Below are positions 43,913-57,225 of a stretch of DNA of 64,000 nucleotides, one piece after another. The DNA lies in NCBI RefSeq assembly GCF_004114795.1, contig NZ_CP035311.1, positions 930,001-994,000 of the forward strand, given 5' to 3'. Source of the DNA: Janthinobacterium sp. 17J80-10 (GTDB lineage: Bacteria > Pseudomonadota > Gammaproteobacteria > Burkholderiales > Burkholderiaceae_D). Numbering within the stretch: the stretch's first letter is position 1; each line of letters begins with the position of its first letter. The position numbers and the translations under genes were made by a program. The notes beneath the pieces are model-generated. The model searched no databases. It saw only the letters and a program-made list of their open reading frames with translations, and was not told the DNA's origin.

Positions 43913-44293
43913 TTTTTGTCCTGGATCGTGCAACGCGATACATCGCCAAACTTTCTTTCCTTTTTCCTCCATTAAATGTTCCTTGTGGGAACCAGCCTGT
44001 GCTCGCGCTGTCTGATTCGGCGCATTACATCGTCAATGTAACGCCGGATGCGGCCGGCGCGGCATGCGCAATGAACGTCTTCCATGGACGTTTTCAAAAC
44101 TATTTCTGCCCGGAATTTACCCTCCCAAGCATTGTTGCAAATATAAACACATGTGTTTATCTAAGAGCCTACATTCATTGTTTTCGGTAAGTACTTCATT
44201 TTCTTGGAAAAACCTTTTCGGTGGTGTCTCAGAGAAGTGCGCTAAGTGTTTGACTGGAAAGAAAAAAAGATCATTTCACCCTCTGAATATTAC
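43913..44293. other. Non-coding gap between rnpB and the dcw promoter, rich in dyads
   Basis: No gene is supported here. It holds several inverted repeats: TTACAT-N5-ATGTAA (44025-44041), AACGTC-N7-GACGTT (about 44073-44092), and the perfect 18-bp palindrome ATAAACACATGTGTTTAT (44143-44160). These are candidate protein-binding sites upstream of the division cluster. Confidence 0.5.
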
Positions 44294-44355
44294 TTGACCG
44301 CAAAAAGTCCATCCTCTAAAGTGGGTGCAAGTGTCAAAAAGTGTATTTTTGTGGG
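44294..44355 (+). promoter_or_regulatory. dcw (mra) promoter and MraZ operator
   Basis: TTGACC (44294-44299) and TAAAGT (44317-44322) with a 17-bp spacer form a good sigma-70 promoter. Starting inside the -10 are four GTG-beginning repeats at exactly 10-bp steps (44321, 44331, 44341, 44351: GTGGG, GTGTC, GTGTA, GTGGG). The 10-bp period and TGGG core match known MraZ boxes, so MraZ should repress its own operon by covering the start site. Confidence 0.75.
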
Positions 44356-44429
44356 GGATTTTTAAAGATTTCCTCTCCAAAGAATACTTCCCAGTTAAGC
44401 CATACCAGTAAAAAGTGAGGGTTATCCCA

Positions 44430-44858
44430 GTGTTCCAGGGTGCGTCAGCGTTGAATCTCGATGCCAAGGGCCGGATGTCGATTCCGGCCAGGCACCGTGA
44501 CGCCTTGTCGCTGCAATGCGAGGGACGCATTACCCTGACCAAGCACCCCCACGGCTGCCTGTTGCTGTTCCCGCGCCCCGTGTGGGAGCAACACCGCGAA
44601 CAGATCGCCGGCTGGCCAATGTCGGCGCGTGCGTGGCAACGCATTTTTCTCGGTAACGCCTCCGATGTGGAAATGGATACTGCCGGCCGCATCCTGATCG
44701 CCCCCGAATTGCGCAGTGCCGTCGGCTTGTCGCGCGATGTCATGTTGCTGGGGATGGGTAGTCACTTCGAGGTCTGGGACGCGGCCAAGCTGGCCGAAAG
44801 TGAGGCGCAGGCGATTGCCAATGGCATGCCGGACGTGTTGAGCGATTTTTCCTTCTAG
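44430..44858 (+). CDS. mraZ: Transcriptional regulator MraZ
   Basis: This 142-residue protein has two AbrB-like beta-alpha-beta repeats: [25 protein letters not shown] and [23 protein letters not shown], the usual MraZ duplication. It forms a ring that binds TGGG repeats and represses dcw transcription. GTG 44430 gives the family start (V/M)FQG; another GTG at 44415 is in frame. Its 10-bp repeat operator lies 75-109 bp upstream. Confidence 0.94.
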   Translation: MFQGASALNLDAKGRMSIPARHRDALSLQCEGRITLTKHPHGCLLLFPRPVWEQHREQIAGWPMSARAWQRIFLGNASDVEMDTAGRILIAPELRSAVGLSRDVMLLGMGSHFEVWDAAKLAESEAQAIANGMPDVLSDFSF

Positions 44859-44865
44859 CCCCGTG

Positions 44866-45834
44866 ATGAATTCTGATCAGGCGGTGCCAGAGTTGCAGCA
44901 CCGTACGGTGTTGCTGGAAGAGGCGGTCGATGCCCTGGATATTACCGGCGCGCGCGCCGGCGGCCGGTATGTCGACGGCACCTTCGGGCGCGGCGGGCAT
45001 AGCCGCTTGATTCTGGCGCGTCTGGATGCGGCAGGAAGCCTGCTGGCGTTTGACAAGGATTTGCAGGCGATCGCGGCGGCACAGGCGATCGCTGACCCGC
45101 GTTTTGCCATTGTGCACGGCAGTTTCGCCGGCATGGCTGAAGCGCTGGCGCAGCAAGGTGTAGCGCAAGTGCAAGGGGTGTTGCTGGACCTGGGTATCTC
45201 CTCGCCGCAAGTCGATGATGCGGCGCGGGGTTTCAGTTTTCGCGGCGATGGTCCGCTCGACATGCGCATGGATACTACGCGCGGCATGTCGGCAGCGGAA
45301 TGGCTGGCCACCGAAGACGAACGGATTATCGAGAAAGTGATACGCGAATATGGGGAAGAACGGTTTGCTTTTCAGATTGCAAAGGCGATTGCTGCTCGCC
45401 GGGCAGTCGAGCCAATTTCAGGCACACGACAGCTTGCCGAGATCGTGGCACACGCCGTCAAAACCCGCGAGAAGGGCAAGGACCCGGCAACTCGCACCTT
45501 TCAGGCTATCCGGATTTTCATCAATAAAGAGCTTGAAGAACTCGAAATAGGGCTGGAGCAGGCTTTTCAGCTGTTGGCGCCGGGGGGGAGAATGGCTGTG
45601 ATCAGCTTTCATTCGCTGGAGGATCGCATTGTCAAGCAGTTCATGGCCGGCAAGGCCAGGCTGCCGCAGCCCGACCGCCGCCTGCCGATTCGTGCCGTCG
45701 ACTTGCCGCAGCCCCTGCTGAAACTGCTGGGAAAAGCCAAGCCATCCGCTGCCGAAATTGCCGCCAATCCGCGCTCGCGCTCGGCGGTGCTGCGTGTCGC
45801 GCAGCGCCTGCCATTGCCCGGGGAGCCTGCATGA
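44866..45834 (+). CDS. rsmH: 16S rRNA (cytosine-1402-N4)-methyltransferase RsmH
   Basis: The 322-residue SAM-dependent methyltransferase (MraW) acts on 16S rRNA C1402. It has the SAM-binding start [16 protein letters not shown], catalytic region [20 protein letters not shown], and [19 protein letters not shown] 44866 is preferred to a GTG at 44863; the mraZ stop is 7 bp upstream. Its TGA overlaps the ftsL ATG (ATGA). Confidence 0.95.
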   Translation: MNSDQAVPELQHRTVLLEEAVDALDITGARAGGRYVDGTFGRGGHSRLILARLDAAGSLLAFDKDLQAIAAAQAIADPRFAIVHGSFAGMAEALAQQGVAQVQGVLLDLGISSPQVDDAARGFSFRGDGPLDMRMDTTRGMSAAEWLATEDERIIEKVIREYGEERFAFQIAKAIAARRAVEPISGTRQLAEIVAHAVKTREKGKDPATRTFQAIRIFINKELEELEIGLEQAFQLLAPGGRMAVISFHSLEDRIVKQFMAGKARLPQPDRRLPIRAVDLPQPLLKLLGKAKPSAAEIAANPRSRSAVLRVAQRLPLPGEPA

Positions 45835-46103
45835 GCGGCCGCCTGAGCGCCTTGCTGACGCTGTTGCTGATCATTTGCGCGCTGGCGCTGGTCAGCGCGC
45901 AGTACAGGTCGCGCCAGCTCTTCATCGAGCTCGAGCGTGCCCAGGCCACAGCCCGGGAGCTCGATATCGCATGGGCGCAATTGCAGCTCGATCAATCCAC
46001 GCTGGGCAAGCATGCCCGCATCGAAGCCAATGCCCGGCGTGACCTGGGCATGGTGGCATTGACGCCTGCGCGTGCGCAATACCTGACGGCGGGGGCACGA
46101 TGA
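45831..46103 (+). CDS. ftsL: Cell division protein FtsL
   Basis: The 90-residue bitopic protein has a very short cytosolic start, one transmembrane helix (about 5-24), then a coiled-coil-like periplasmic segment ([31 protein letters not shown]). FtsL joins FtsB and FtsQ in the divisome and helps activate FtsWI. Start and stop each overlap neighbouring genes by ATGA, so expression depends on translation of rsmH. Confidence 0.92.
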   Translation: MSGRLSALLTLLLIICALALVSAQYRSRQLFIELERAQATARELDIAWAQLQLDQSTLGKHARIEANARRDLGMVALTPARAQYLTAGAR

Positions 46104-47877
46104 CACGCTCCTTGCTGCGTTCCGGAAATGGCGGCCGTGTGGCTGCTTCCAGGGGGCTGCCGTTTTCCGCTAGTCCCGTCCTGGCGGTGAAATTGCCGGC
46201 CTGGCGCTCGCGCCTGGTCTTGTTCATGCTGTTTGCAGCGTTTGCCGCGCTGGTTGGCCGGGCGCTCTGGCTGCAAGGCATCTCCAACGAATTCCTGCAA
46301 AAGCAGGGCGCTTCCCGTTACGCCCGTACGCTCGAACTGCCCGCCACGCGCGGCAAGATCACCGACCGTAACGGCCAGGTGCTGGCGTCGTCGCTGCCGG
46401 TCAAGGCAATCTGGGCGATTCCCGAGGATGTCGCCGATGCGCCGCAAGAAAAATTGCGCGCGCTGGCGCGCCTGCTGGAGATGAGCGAGCGCGACCTGAA
46501 AGCCAAGCTCGATTCCGACCGCAGCTTTGTGTACCTCAAGCGCCAGGTCGAACAGGACGTCGCCGACAAGATCGTCAAGCTCGGCATCGGCGGCATCTAC
46601 ACCCGCAAGGAATACAAGCGGTTTTATCCACAGGGTGAAGTTATGGCGCATATCGTCGGCTTCACCAATGTCGAGGACGTCGGCCAGGAAGGCATCGAGC
46701 TGGCGGCGCAGAAAAACCTTGCCGGCATCACTGGCAGCCGGCGCGTGATCAAGGACCGGCTCGGTCGTATCGTCGAGGATATCGAGGCGGTGCGCGAGCC
46801 CCATGATGGCAAGGACATGACGCTGTCAGTCGACAGCAAGATCCAGTACATCGCTTTCACGCAGCTGAAGGAAGCGGTCGAAAAGAACAACGCCAAGGCG
46901 GCTGGCATCGTGGTGCTGGATGTGAAGACGGGCGAAGTTCTGGCGCTGGCCAACATGCCAACCTATAACCCGAATCAGCGTTCCGGCCTGACCGGCGCAC
47001 AGCTGCGCAACCGTGTGCTGACCGACACCTTCGAGCCCGGTTCGGCCATGAAAGCCTTTACGGTGGCGCTTGCACTCGAGCGCCGCCTGGTAAATCCTGC
47101 TACCCAGATCCAGACGGCGCCAGGACGCATGACGATCGGTACCGCAACGATTGGCGACGCGCATGCACACGGCATCCTGACTGTGTCGGAAGTGATCCAG
47201 AAATCCTCCAACATCGGCACTGCCAAGATGGCGCTGCAGTTGCAGGCGCAGGATATGTGGGAAATGTTTACCACGCTGGGTTTTGGTCACCAGCCGCGCT
47301 TCGGCTTTCCCGGCGCGGTCGCCGGCCGGGTGCGGCCCTACAAGTCCTGGCGCCCGATCGAGCAGGCCACCATGAGCTATGGCCACGGCATGTCGGTATC
47401 GCTGCTGCAGCTGGCGCGTTCCTATCTGGTTTTCGCCCGCGACGGCGACATCATCCCGCTGTCGTTCCACAAGATCGCCGATGCGCCCGCCAGCCAGCGC
47501 GTGTTCAGCGAAAAGACCGCGCGCGAAATGCGCGCCATGCTGGAGTCCGTGACGCAGCCCGGCGGCACTGCGACCCAGGCGCAAGTGCCTGGTTACCGCG
47601 TCGCAGGCAAGACCGGCACGGCGCACAAGCTGGTCAACGGCCGCTATGCCAACAAATATATCGCCTCCTTCGTCGGTTTTGCGCCGGTCTCCGATCCGCG
47701 CATCGTGATTGCCGTCATGGTCGATGAGCCATCGTCGAAATCCTATTACGGTGGCGCGGTAGCTGCGCCAGTGTTCGCTGCCGTGGCGGCCAACGCCCTG
47801 CGTTCGCTGAACGTCTCGCCGGACTCCACGGTGACCGACATCATCGTTCCCAAAGATGCCGTCAGGGAGAGCTTGTG

Positions 47878-47878
<1 letters not shown>
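46100..47878 (+). CDS. ftsI: Septal peptidoglycan transpeptidase FtsI (PBP3)
   Basis: This 592-residue class B PBP has an N-terminal anchor helix (about 38-58), a pedestal domain (RGKITDRNGQVLASS, about 84-98), and a transpeptidase domain with active Ser315 in GSAMK, SSN (369-371) and KTG (504-506). It crosslinks septal peptidoglycan with FtsW. It starts by ATGA overlap with ftsL, and its stop TGA touches the murE ATG (47878). Confidence 0.96.
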
Positions 47879-49412
<1,534 letters not shown>

Positions 49413-49416
<4 letters not shown>

Positions 49417-50774
49417 TTCGCGCAACCCTCGCCAAGCTGCAGCCTTGTGTGTCCGGATCAACCCTGCAGCAGGATGCCGCATTTGCCGGCGTGTCTACTG
49501 ACAGCCGCAGCGTTGCCGCAGGCAACCTGTTCGTGGCACTCAAAGGTGAACGCTTCGACGCCCATGAATACCTGGAGCAAGTCGCTGCGCAAGGCGCGGC
49601 GGCAGTTATCGTGGAACGCGTGCCGGCCGGATTCGCGTTGCCCGCCCTGGTCGTGCCGGATACGCGCGCAGCCCTGGGTGAAATGGCGGCCTGGTGGCGC
49701 CGGCAGCATGCCTTGCCGGTCATCGGCGTCACCGGCAGCAATGGCAAGACTACGGTCAAGGAAATGATCGCTGCCATCCTGGCAGCCGCGCACGGCGCAG
49801 AACATATCCTGGCTACGCGCGGCAACCTGAACAACGATATCGGCGTGCCGCTGACAGTGTTCCGGCTCGATGCCGCCTGCCGCGCCGCGGTCATCGAACT
49901 TGGCATGAACCATCCCGGTGAAATCGCCGTGCTGTCGGCAATCGCGCAGCCAGTCGTCGCACTGGTCAACAATGCACAACGCGAGCACCAGGAATTCATG
50001 GCGAGCGTGGCGGCAGTCGCCGAGGAAAACGGCGCGGTTATCCGTGGCCTGCCAGCTGACGGCGTCGCTGTGTTCCCGTCCGACGACCCATTTACTGCGC
50101 TGTGGCGCGGTTATGCCGGCAACCGGCGCGTGCTGGGTTTTGGTTTCAATGAAGAAGCCGACGTGCGCGGCAGCTATACGGCAAACGTTTTTGGCAGCGA
50201 TGTGACTGTGACTTTCGCCGGGCAACAGTTCAGCGTGAACTTGGCAGCGGCCGGCGAGCACAATGTCCGCAATGCCCTGGCAGCGGCTGCCTGCACCCTG
50301 GCCATCGGCATCGATGCACAAACCGTGCGCAAAGGACTGGAAGCCTTCGCGCCGGTCAACGGCCGCCTGCAAAGAAAAACCGCGGCCAACGGCGCACTGG
50401 TCATCGACGATACCTATAACGCCAATCCCGATTCGGTGCGCGCTGCCATCGACGTGCTGGCGCAGGCGCCGTCGCCGCGCTTGCTGGTGCTGGGCGACAT
50501 GGGCGAAGTGGGTGATCAGGGGCCGCAATTTCATCGTGAAGTGGGCGCTTATGCGGCTGCGCGCGGCATCGAACGCTTGCTGACACTGGGCGAGATGGCG
50601 CGCGACGCCAGCGCTGCATTCGGCGACGGGGCCACGCACTTCGAGGATATCCAGGAATTGAACGCCGCCGCGCAGGCGGCGGTGACGGCTGGCGCCACCA
50701 CGCTGGTCAAGGGGTCGCGGTTCATGAAAATGGAGCGCGTGGTGGCAAGTTTATTGGTAACCGGACAGGCCTGA
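49413..50774 (+). CDS. murF: UDP-MurNAc-pentapeptide synthetase MurF
   Basis: The 453-residue ligase adds D-Ala-D-Ala to UDP-MurNAc-tripeptide. Visible motifs are STDSRSVAAGNLFVALKGERFDAHEYL (N-terminal domain), the ATP loop TGSNGKTTVKEM, NLNNDIGVPLT and DDTYNANPDSVRAAID. It starts with GTG 49413, overlapping the murE TGA. A 54-bp gap, the longest in this part of the cluster, separates it from mraY. Confidence 0.96.
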
Positions 50775-50828
50775 GCGTAACGGCGCACCTGTCCAAACAT
50801 ATTTCAAGATTTTCGAAAGTTAATTAGC

Positions 50829-51998
50829 ATGCTGCTCTGGCTGGCACAATATTTTCAGGAAGACATCGGCACTTTCCGTGTCTTCAATTTCATTACGTTC
50901 CGCGCGGTCTTTGCCACGCTGACGGCGCTGGCGATTGGCCTGATCGCCGGGCCTGCTGTCATCCGCACGCTGGCGCGCCTGAAGGTCGGCCAGGCTGTCC
51001 GTACCGATGGCCCGCAAACGCACCTGATCAAGAGCGGCACGCCGACCATGGGCGGCGCCCTGATCCTGATCGCCATCGGCGTATCCGTATTGCTGTGGGC
51101 AGACTGGAGCAACCGCTTCATCTGGCCGGTATTGATCGTCACGCTCGGTTTCGGTGCGATCGGCTGGGTGGATGACTATCGCAAGGTGGTCTACAAGGAC
51201 CCCAATGGCATGCGCTCCAGGGAAAAGTATTTCTGGCAATCGCTGATCGGACTTGCCGCTGCGCTGTACCTGGCGTTTTCGGTATCCGCGCCGACCAACA
51301 GCGGCGTGTGGGACTTGTTCCTGGCATGGGTGCAATCCGGCTTCAGCATGGACTTGCCGCCCAAGGCCGACCTGATCGTGCCGTTCTTCAAGACCATCAG
51401 CTATCCTCTGGGCGTATGGGGTTTCATCGCCCTGACCTATTTCGTCATCGTCGGCACCAGCAATGCGGTCAACCTGACCGATGGCCTGGATGGCCTGGCG
51501 ATCATGCCGACCGTGATGGTGGGCAGCGCGCTTGGCCTGTTCGCCTATCTGACCGGCAGCGTCACCTATGCCAAGTACCTGCTGATTCCGCATATCCCGG
51601 GCGCTGGCGAATTGCTGATTTTTTGCGGCGCGATGGCGGGTGCCGGCCTGGCATTCCTCTGGTTTAACGCCCACCCGGCGCAAGTGTTCATGGGCGACGT
51701 CGGTGCGCTGGCGCTGGGCGGCGCGCTGGGCACCATTGCCGTCATCGTGCGCCAGGAAATCGTCCTGTTCATCATGGGCGGCATCTTTGTTGTCGAGACA
51801 CTGTCGGTGATGGCGCAGGTGATGTATTTCAAGTTTACGAAAAAGCGCTATGGCGTCGGCCGCCGCATTCTTCTGATGGCGCCGCTGCACCATCATTATG
51901 AACAGAAGGGCTGGAAGGAAACCCAGGTAGTGGTGCGGTTCTGGATCATCACCATGATGCTGGTGCTGTTCGGATTGTCTACCTTGAAGCTGCGTTAA
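50829..51998 (+). CDS. mraY: Phospho-MurNAc-pentapeptide transferase MraY
   Basis: This 389-residue polytopic enzyme makes lipid I from UDP-MurNAc-pentapeptide and undecaprenyl phosphate. It has about ten helices; catalytic/signature motifs are [19 protein letters not shown] (Asp-rich), [14 protein letters not shown] and the histidine loop [14 protein letters not shown]. The central loop is longer than in E. coli MraY (360 residues). ATG 50829; 11 bp to murD. Confidence 0.96.
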   Translation: MLLWLAQYFQEDIGTFRVFNFITFRAVFATLTALAIGLIAGPAVIRTLARLKVGQAVRTDGPQTHLIKSGTPTMGGALILIAIGVSVLLWADWSNRFIWPVLIVTLGFGAIGWVDDYRKVVYKDPNGMRSREKYFWQSLIGLAAALYLAFSVSAPTNSGVWDLFLAWVQSGFSMDLPPKADLIVPFFKTISYPLGVWGFIALTYFVIVGTSNAVNLTDGLDGLAIMPTVMVGSALGLFAYLTGSVTYAKYLLIPHIPGAGELLIFCGAMAGAGLAFLWFNAHPAQVFMGDVGALALGGALGTIAVIVRQEIVLFIMGGIFVVETLSVMAQVMYFKFTKKRYGVGRRILLMAPLHHHYEQKGWKETQVVVRFWIITMMLVLFGLSTLKLR

Positions 51999-52009
51999 GG
52001 GACCAACAG

Positions 52010-53509
52010 GTGAATTACCAAGGCAAACAAGTTCTGGTGCTCGGGCTCGGGGAATCGGGCCTGGCGATGGCGCTGTGGCTCGCACGCTGCGGCGCTACGC
52101 TGCGCGTCGCCGATACGCGCGCCAACCCGGAACGCCTGTCGCAGCTGCAGGAAAAAATCCCGACGGCGCAATTCGTCGCCGGACCTTTTACGGCCAGTCT
52201 GCTGGATGGCATTGATTTCGCGGTGCTGAGCCCGGGGCTGGCGCCGATGCGGGAGCTGGCCGAAATCACCCCGGCAGCCGCCGAGCGCAATATCCCGCTT
52301 TGGGGCGAGATCGAACTGTTTGCCCAGGCACTGGCTGCGCTCAAGGAAGAACGCGACTATGCGCCGAAAGTGATTGCCATCACCGGCACCAATGGCAAGA
52401 CCACCGTGACCAGCCTGACCGGCCTGCTGTGCCGGCGCGCAGGACTTGCCGTGCAAGTGGCCGGCAACATCAGCCCGGCGGCGCTCGACGTGCTGCGCGA
52501 AGCGCTTGACGGTGACAGCTTGCCGCAAGCCTGGGTGCTGGAATTGTCGAGCTTCCAGCTGCACAGCACATTCAGCCTGCAGGCCGATGCCGCAACCGTG
52601 CTGAATGTGACCCAGGATCACCTCGACTGGCATGGCGACATGCAAGCCTACGCCGCCGACAAGGCAAGGATTTTCGGCGCCAATACGGTGCGCGTGTTGA
52701 ATCGTGACGATGCATGGGTCATGCGCATGGCCGCGCCACTTGGGACGCAGTGCAGTTTTGGATCGGATGAGCCGGACCAGGCCAATGCCTTTGGCCTGGT
52801 CGATGAAAACGGCATGCAATGGCTCACGGTGGCGGAAGCCGCCGAGGAAAGCCAGAAAAAGCGCCGCAAGAAGGGTAGCGAAGAAGAGTTGCCGGTGACG
52901 GTCAAGCGCCTGATGCCTGTCGATGCGCTGAAGATTCGCGGCCGGCACAATGCCATGAATGCACTTGCTGCGCTGGCGTTGTGCAGGGCGATCGATTTGC
53001 CGCTGGCGCCGCTGCTGCATGGCTTGCGCGACTACGCCGGCGAGCCGCACCGGGTCGAACGGGTGGCCTGCATCGCCGGCGTCGATTATTACGATGACAG
53101 CAAGGGCACCAATGTCGGTGCCACTGTGGCGGCCCTGAATGGCCTCGGTTCCGGCATGCTTGCGTACGGCAAGAAACTGGTGCTGATTGCAGGCGGCGAC
53201 GGCAAGGGGCAGGAATTCGCGCCGCTGGCCGAGCCGGTAGCGCGTTACGCGCGGGCCGTACTGTTGATTGGCAAGGATGCCGGTGCCATTCGCGCCGCGC
53301 TTGCCGATTCCGGCGTGGAACTGGTCGACTGTTCCAGCTTGCAGGAAGCCACCCAACAAGCTGCGCGTCTGGCGCAGGCTGGTGACGCTGTCTTGCTGTC
53401 GCCAGCATGCGCGAGCCTGGACATGTTCCGCAATTACGCCCACCGGGCTGAAGTTTTCATCGATGCCGTGCGTGATATCGCCGCGGCTGCCGGCGAGGTG
53501 CTTGCATGA
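52010..53509 (+). CDS. murD: UDP-MurNAc-L-Ala:D-Glu ligase MurD
   Basis: The 499-residue ligase has an N-terminal Rossmann-like domain ([19 protein letters not shown]), ATP loop [22 protein letters not shown], and [14 protein letters not shown]. It is longer than E. coli MurD (438 residues) partly because of a lysine-rich insert ([15 protein letters not shown] near 280-294). It starts with GTG 52010, with AAGGGA upstream. Its stop overlaps ftsW by 4 bp. Confidence 0.95.
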   Translation: MNYQGKQVLVLGLGESGLAMALWLARCGATLRVADTRANPERLSQLQEKIPTAQFVAGPFTASLLDGIDFAVLSPGLAPMRELAEITPAAAERNIPLWGEIELFAQALAALKEERDYAPKVIAITGTNGKTTVTSLTGLLCRRAGLAVQVAGNISPAALDVLREALDGDSLPQAWVLELSSFQLHSTFSLQADAATVLNVTQDHLDWHGDMQAYAADKARIFGANTVRVLNRDDAWVMRMAAPLGTQCSFGSDEPDQANAFGLVDENGMQWLTVAEAAEESQKKRRKKGSEEELPVTVKRLMPVDALKIRGRHNAMNALAALALCRAIDLPLAPLLHGLRDYAGEPHRVERVACIAGVDYYDDSKGTNVGATVAALNGLGSGMLAYGKKLVLIAGGDGKGQEFAPLAEPVARYARAVLLIGKDAGAIRAALADSGVELVDCSSLQEATQQAARLAQAGDAVLLSPACASLDMFRNYAHRAEVFIDAVRDIAAAAGEVLA

Positions 53510-54711
53510 AATTCGGCCTGCCATCCTTTGCTGGTGCAGCTTCCAGGCCGGTCCCCGGCCTGGCGCAGCGCTCGCGCATGATGGAGTACGACCAGCCGCT
53601 GGTCTGGGTGGTGGTGTTGCTGATGTTGTTCGGCATGGTGATGGTGTATTCGGCGTCGATTTCGCTCCCCGACTCAAGGAAGTATGCGAATTACACGAAC
53701 CATCATTTCCTGGTGCGGCAGGCGACCTTTATCGGCATCGCCATAATGGCCGGCCTGTTTGCCTTCCGGGTCCGGATCGAGACCTGGCAAAAATGGGCGC
53801 CCTATCTTTTTGTCGGCGTATTGGTATTGCTTGTGCTTGTTCTGGTGCCGGGTCTTGGCAAAGGCGTCAATGGCGCCAAGCGCTGGCTGTCGTTCAAGGT
53901 ATTCAATTTGCAGCCGTCGGAATTGATGAAGCTGATGATGGTGCTGTATGCCGCAGACTACACAGTGCGCAAGCAGGAATACATGCATCGCCTGACCAAA
54001 GGGTTCTTGCCGATGGCGGCGGCGCTGATCATTGTCGGCCTGCTGCTGTTGCTGGAGCCGGATATGGGGGCATTCGGCGTCATCGTCTGTATCGCGATGG
54101 GCATCTTGTTCTTGGGCGGAATCAACGGTATCTGGTTTGGCGGCATTGCTGCGACCCTGGTCGGAATATTTTCCCTGGTGATCATGCTGTCGCCGTGGCG
54201 CCGCGAGCGCATCTTTGCCTATATGAATCCATGGGAAGAAGAAAATGCCCTGGGCAAGGCTTACCAGCTGTCGCATTCGCTGATCGCCTTTGGACGCGGC
54301 GAATGGTTCGGCGTCGGTCTGGGTGGCAGTGTCGAAAAACTGCATTACCTGCCAGAAGCGCATACGGATTTTCTGCTGGCTGTCATCGGCGAGGAACTCG
54401 GATTCGTTGGTGTACTGGTTGTGGTCGCCATGTTTTACTGGATCGTCAAGCGTGCATTCGAAATCGGTCGCCACGCCATCGCAATGGACCAGACCTTTGC
54501 TGGTCTGACCGCCAAGGGCATCGGCATCTGGATCGGCGTGCAAGCCTTCATTAACATGGGCGTCAACCTGGGTCTGCTGCCGACCAAGGGGCTGACCCTG
54601 CCGCTGATGAGTTATGGCGGTTCGGGCGTGCTGATCAATTGCGTCGGCCTGGCGATCCTGTTGCGGATTGATTATGAAAACAGGGTACTCATGCGCGGAG
54701 GCCGGGTATGA
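53506..54711 (+). CDS. ftsW: Septal peptidoglycan polymerase FtsW (SEDS family)
   Basis: This 401-residue ten-helix SEDS glycosyltransferase polymerises lipid II at the septum with FtsI. Signature stretches are [11 protein letters not shown], the [16 protein letters not shown] helix, [12 protein letters not shown] (with the catalytic Asp), and [20 protein letters not shown]. It is joined to murD and murG by ATGA overlaps at both ends. Confidence 0.95.
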   Translation: MKFGLPSFAGAASRPVPGLAQRSRMMEYDQPLVWVVVLLMLFGMVMVYSASISLPDSRKYANYTNHHFLVRQATFIGIAIMAGLFAFRVRIETWQKWAPYLFVGVLVLLVLVLVPGLGKGVNGAKRWLSFKVFNLQPSELMKLMMVLYAADYTVRKQEYMHRLTKGFLPMAAALIIVGLLLLLEPDMGAFGVIVCIAMGILFLGGINGIWFGGIAATLVGIFSLVIMLSPWRRERIFAYMNPWEEENALGKAYQLSHSLIAFGRGEWFGVGLGGSVEKLHYLPEAHTDFLLAVIGEELGFVGVLVVVAMFYWIVKRAFEIGRHAIAMDQTFAGLTAKGIGIWIGVQAFINMGVNLGLLPTKGLTLPLMSYGGSGVLINCVGLAILLRIDYENRVLMRGGRV

Positions 54712-55775
54712 AACGCCTGTTGATCATGGCCGCCGGGACCGGTGGACATATTTTCCCCGGGCTGGCGATTGCCCAGACCATGCGTGAGCGCGGCTGGCAA
54801 GTGTCGTGGCTGGGCACAGCGCACGGCATGGAGCGTGACCTGGTGCCGAAGCAGGGCATCGAGATGGATACGATCGATTTCGCTGGCCTGCGCGGCAAGG
54901 GCTTGCGTCATACGCTGTCAGGCATCGGGAAGATGGCGGCAAGTTTTTCCGCCTGTTTTCGCATTCTTGGCCGCAGGAAGCCGGACGTGGTGCTGGGCAT
55001 GGGTGGATACGTGACCGTGCCGGGCGGCCTGATGGCGCGCTTGCGCGGGGTGCCGCTGGTGCTGGTCAATGCCGATGCCGCCTTGCTTTTGTCGAACAAG
55101 GCGCTCGCTCCGGTGGCAGCGCGCGTGCTGTTCGGTTTCCCGGCGGACTTTGGCGTTGCGGCAGGCAAGGCGCAGGTGACGGGAAATCCGGTACGCGGAG
55201 AGATCCTGGCATTGCCGGCGCCGGCCGAGCGTTTTGCCGCGCGCACCGGCCCGTTGCGGCTGCTGGTGGTTGGCGGCAGCCTCGGCGCCCGCGCCCTGAA
55301 TGATTGCGTGCCGCAGGCGCTCGCAGCAATTCCGCTGCAAGAGCGTCCAGTGGTGGTGCACCAGTCGGGCAAACAGCACATCGAGGCATTGCGCGCTGCG
55401 TACGCGGCAGCAGGGGTGCAGGCGGAAGTGCTGCCGTTTATCGACGATATGGCGCGCCGCTATGCCGAGGCCGACCTGGTGATCTGCCGCGCCGGCGCTG
55501 TCACCGTGTCGGAATTGACGGCGACGGGCGTGGCGAGCGTGCTGGTGCCGCTGCTGGCGTCGACCACGACGCATCAGCGCGACAACGCCAGCTGGATGGC
55601 AGCACAGAAGGCGGCAATCCATTTGCCGCAGTCCGGGTTGAGCCCGGAGAGCCTGGCGCAGCTGGTGCAGAAGCTGACAAGGGAAGATTGCCTGGCCATG
55701 GCCGTGGCAGCCCATGAAAACGGCCGGCGCGATGCCAATGCGGCGATTGCGCAGGTTTTGGAACAAGTAGCATGA
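54708..55775 (+). CDS. murG: UDP-GlcNAc:lipid I GlcNAc transferase MurG
   Basis: The 355-residue GT28 glycosyltransferase converts lipid I to lipid II on the inner face of the membrane. It has the N-terminal [15 protein letters not shown] loop, [14 protein letters not shown], the second-domain loop [13 protein letters not shown], and the donor-binding [24 protein letters not shown]. Start overlaps ftsW. Thirteen bases separate it from murC. Confidence 0.96.
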   Translation: MKRLLIMAAGTGGHIFPGLAIAQTMRERGWQVSWLGTAHGMERDLVPKQGIEMDTIDFAGLRGKGLRHTLSGIGKMAASFSACFRILGRRKPDVVLGMGGYVTVPGGLMARLRGVPLVLVNADAALLLSNKALAPVAARVLFGFPADFGVAAGKAQVTGNPVRGEILALPAPAERFAARTGPLRLLVVGGSLGARALNDCVPQALAAIPLQERPVVVHQSGKQHIEALRAAYAAAGVQAEVLPFIDDMARRYAEADLVICRAGAVTVSELTATGVASVLVPLLASTTTHQRDNASWMAAQKAAIHLPQSGLSPESLAQLVQKLTREDCLAMAVAAHENGRRDANAAIAQVLEQVA

Positions 55776-55788
55776 ATAGCGAAAACGA

Positions 55789-57189
55789 ATGAAACACAAG
55801 GTTAAAAACATCCATTTCGTCGGTATTGGCGGCTCCGGTATGAGCGGCATCGCGGAGGTGCTGCTCAACCTCGGTTATACCGTGTCCGGCTCGGACCTCG
55901 GCAACAACGCCGCCACCCAGCGCCTGGCAGGCCTGGGCGCGCGGGTGTTGCAGGGCCACGCGCCGGAAAATATCGGCGAGGCGGATGCGATCGTTACTTC
56001 CACGGCGGTCAAGGCCGACAATCCGGAAGTCATTGCCGCGCGTGAAAAGCGCATTCCCATCGTGCCACGCGCGGTGATGCTGGCTGAACTGATGCGCCTG
56101 AAGCAGGGGATTGCCATCGCCGGCACCCACGGCAAGACCACGACCACCAGCCTGGTGGCCAGCGTGCTGGCCGAAGGCGGGCTGGACCCGACTTTCGTGA
56201 TCGGCGGGCGGCTGACTTCCGCCGGCGCCAATGCCAAGTTGGGATCGGGCGATTTTCTGGTCGCCGAAGCGGATGAGTCGGATGCCTCGTTCCTGAACCT
56301 GTCGCCGTGCATCGAGGTCATCACCAACATCGATGCCGACCACATGGAGACCTACAACCACGACTTCGGCAAGCTCAAGCAGGCTTTCGTCGAATTCACC
56401 CAGCGCCTGCCTTTCTATGGCGTGGCCATGCTGTGCGTCGACGATCCGCATGTGCGCGATATCATGCCGCAGATTTCCAAGCCCATCGTCACCTACGGTT
56501 TCCACGAAGAGGCGCAGGTGCGCGCGGTGGATGCGCGCGCGGTCAACAGCCACATGGAATTCACGGTGCTGCAAAAAGATTACGCGCCGCTGCATGTGCG
56601 CCTGAACCAGCCGGGCATGCACAATGTGCAGAACGCCTGCGCCGCCATTGCGATCGCGCGCGAGCTGGGGGTCGATGACGCCGCTACGCAAAAGGCGCTG
56701 GCGGAATTTCATGGCGTCGGCCGCCGCTTCACCCGCTACGGCGAAGTCGCAATTCCCGCCAGGGATGGCAGGCCCGCCGGAACGTTTGCGCTGGTCGATG
56801 ACTATGGCCACCACCCGGTGGAGACCGCCGCTACCCTGTCCGCGGCGCGCGGCGCCTACCCGGGACGGCGGCTGGTGCTGGCATTCCAGCCGCACCGTTA
56901 CACGCGCACCCGCGATCTGTTCGAGGATTTCGTCAAGGTGCTGTCGAGCTCAGATGCGCTGGTGCTGGCGGAAGTCTATGCCGCCGGCGAGCAACCCATC
57001 GTCGCCGCCGACGGGCGCGCGCTGGCACATGCCTTGCGTGTGCTGGGCAAGGTCGATCCGGTGTTCGTTGAAAATATTGCTGACATGCCCGGCACCATCC
57101 TGGACATCGTGCGTGATGGCGATGTCGTGATGACGATGGGGGCGGGCTCGATCAGCGGTGTTCCCGGCAAGCTTGCCCAAGGCGCTTGA
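55789..57189 (+). CDS. murC: UDP-N-acetylmuramate:L-alanine ligase MurC
   Basis: This 466-residue ligase begins the peptide stem. It has the N-terminal [21 protein letters not shown] nucleotide-like loop, the ATP loop [35 protein letters not shown] and [12 protein letters not shown] 55789 ([10 protein letters not shown]) is used. It belongs to the same transcript as murG and ddl. Confidence 0.96.
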   Translation: MKHKVKNIHFVGIGGSGMSGIAEVLLNLGYTVSGSDLGNNAATQRLAGLGARVLQGHAPENIGEADAIVTSTAVKADNPEVIAAREKRIPIVPRAVMLAELMRLKQGIAIAGTHGKTTTTSLVASVLAEGGLDPTFVIGGRLTSAGANAKLGSGDFLVAEADESDASFLNLSPCIEVITNIDADHMETYNHDFGKLKQAFVEFTQRLPFYGVAMLCVDDPHVRDIMPQISKPIVTYGFHEEAQVRAVDARAVNSHMEFTVLQKDYAPLHVRLNQPGMHNVQNACAAIAIARELGVDDAATQKALAEFHGVGRRFTRYGEVAIPARDGRPAGTFALVDDYGHHPVETAATLSAARGAYPGRRLVLAFQPHRYTRTRDLFEDFVKVLSSSDALVLAEVYAAGEQPIVAADGRALAHALRVLGKVDPVFVENIADMPGTILDIVRDGDVVMTMGAGSISGVPGKLAQGA

Positions 57190-57225
57190 GCGGAAAAAGT
57201 GGCAATAAATATGGACAAAGAGAAT

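Noticed and set aside
50820-52085. Minus-strand frame opposite mraY
   Set aside because: It is antisense to mraY, with His/Gln-rich composition typical of the complement of a membrane protein gene.
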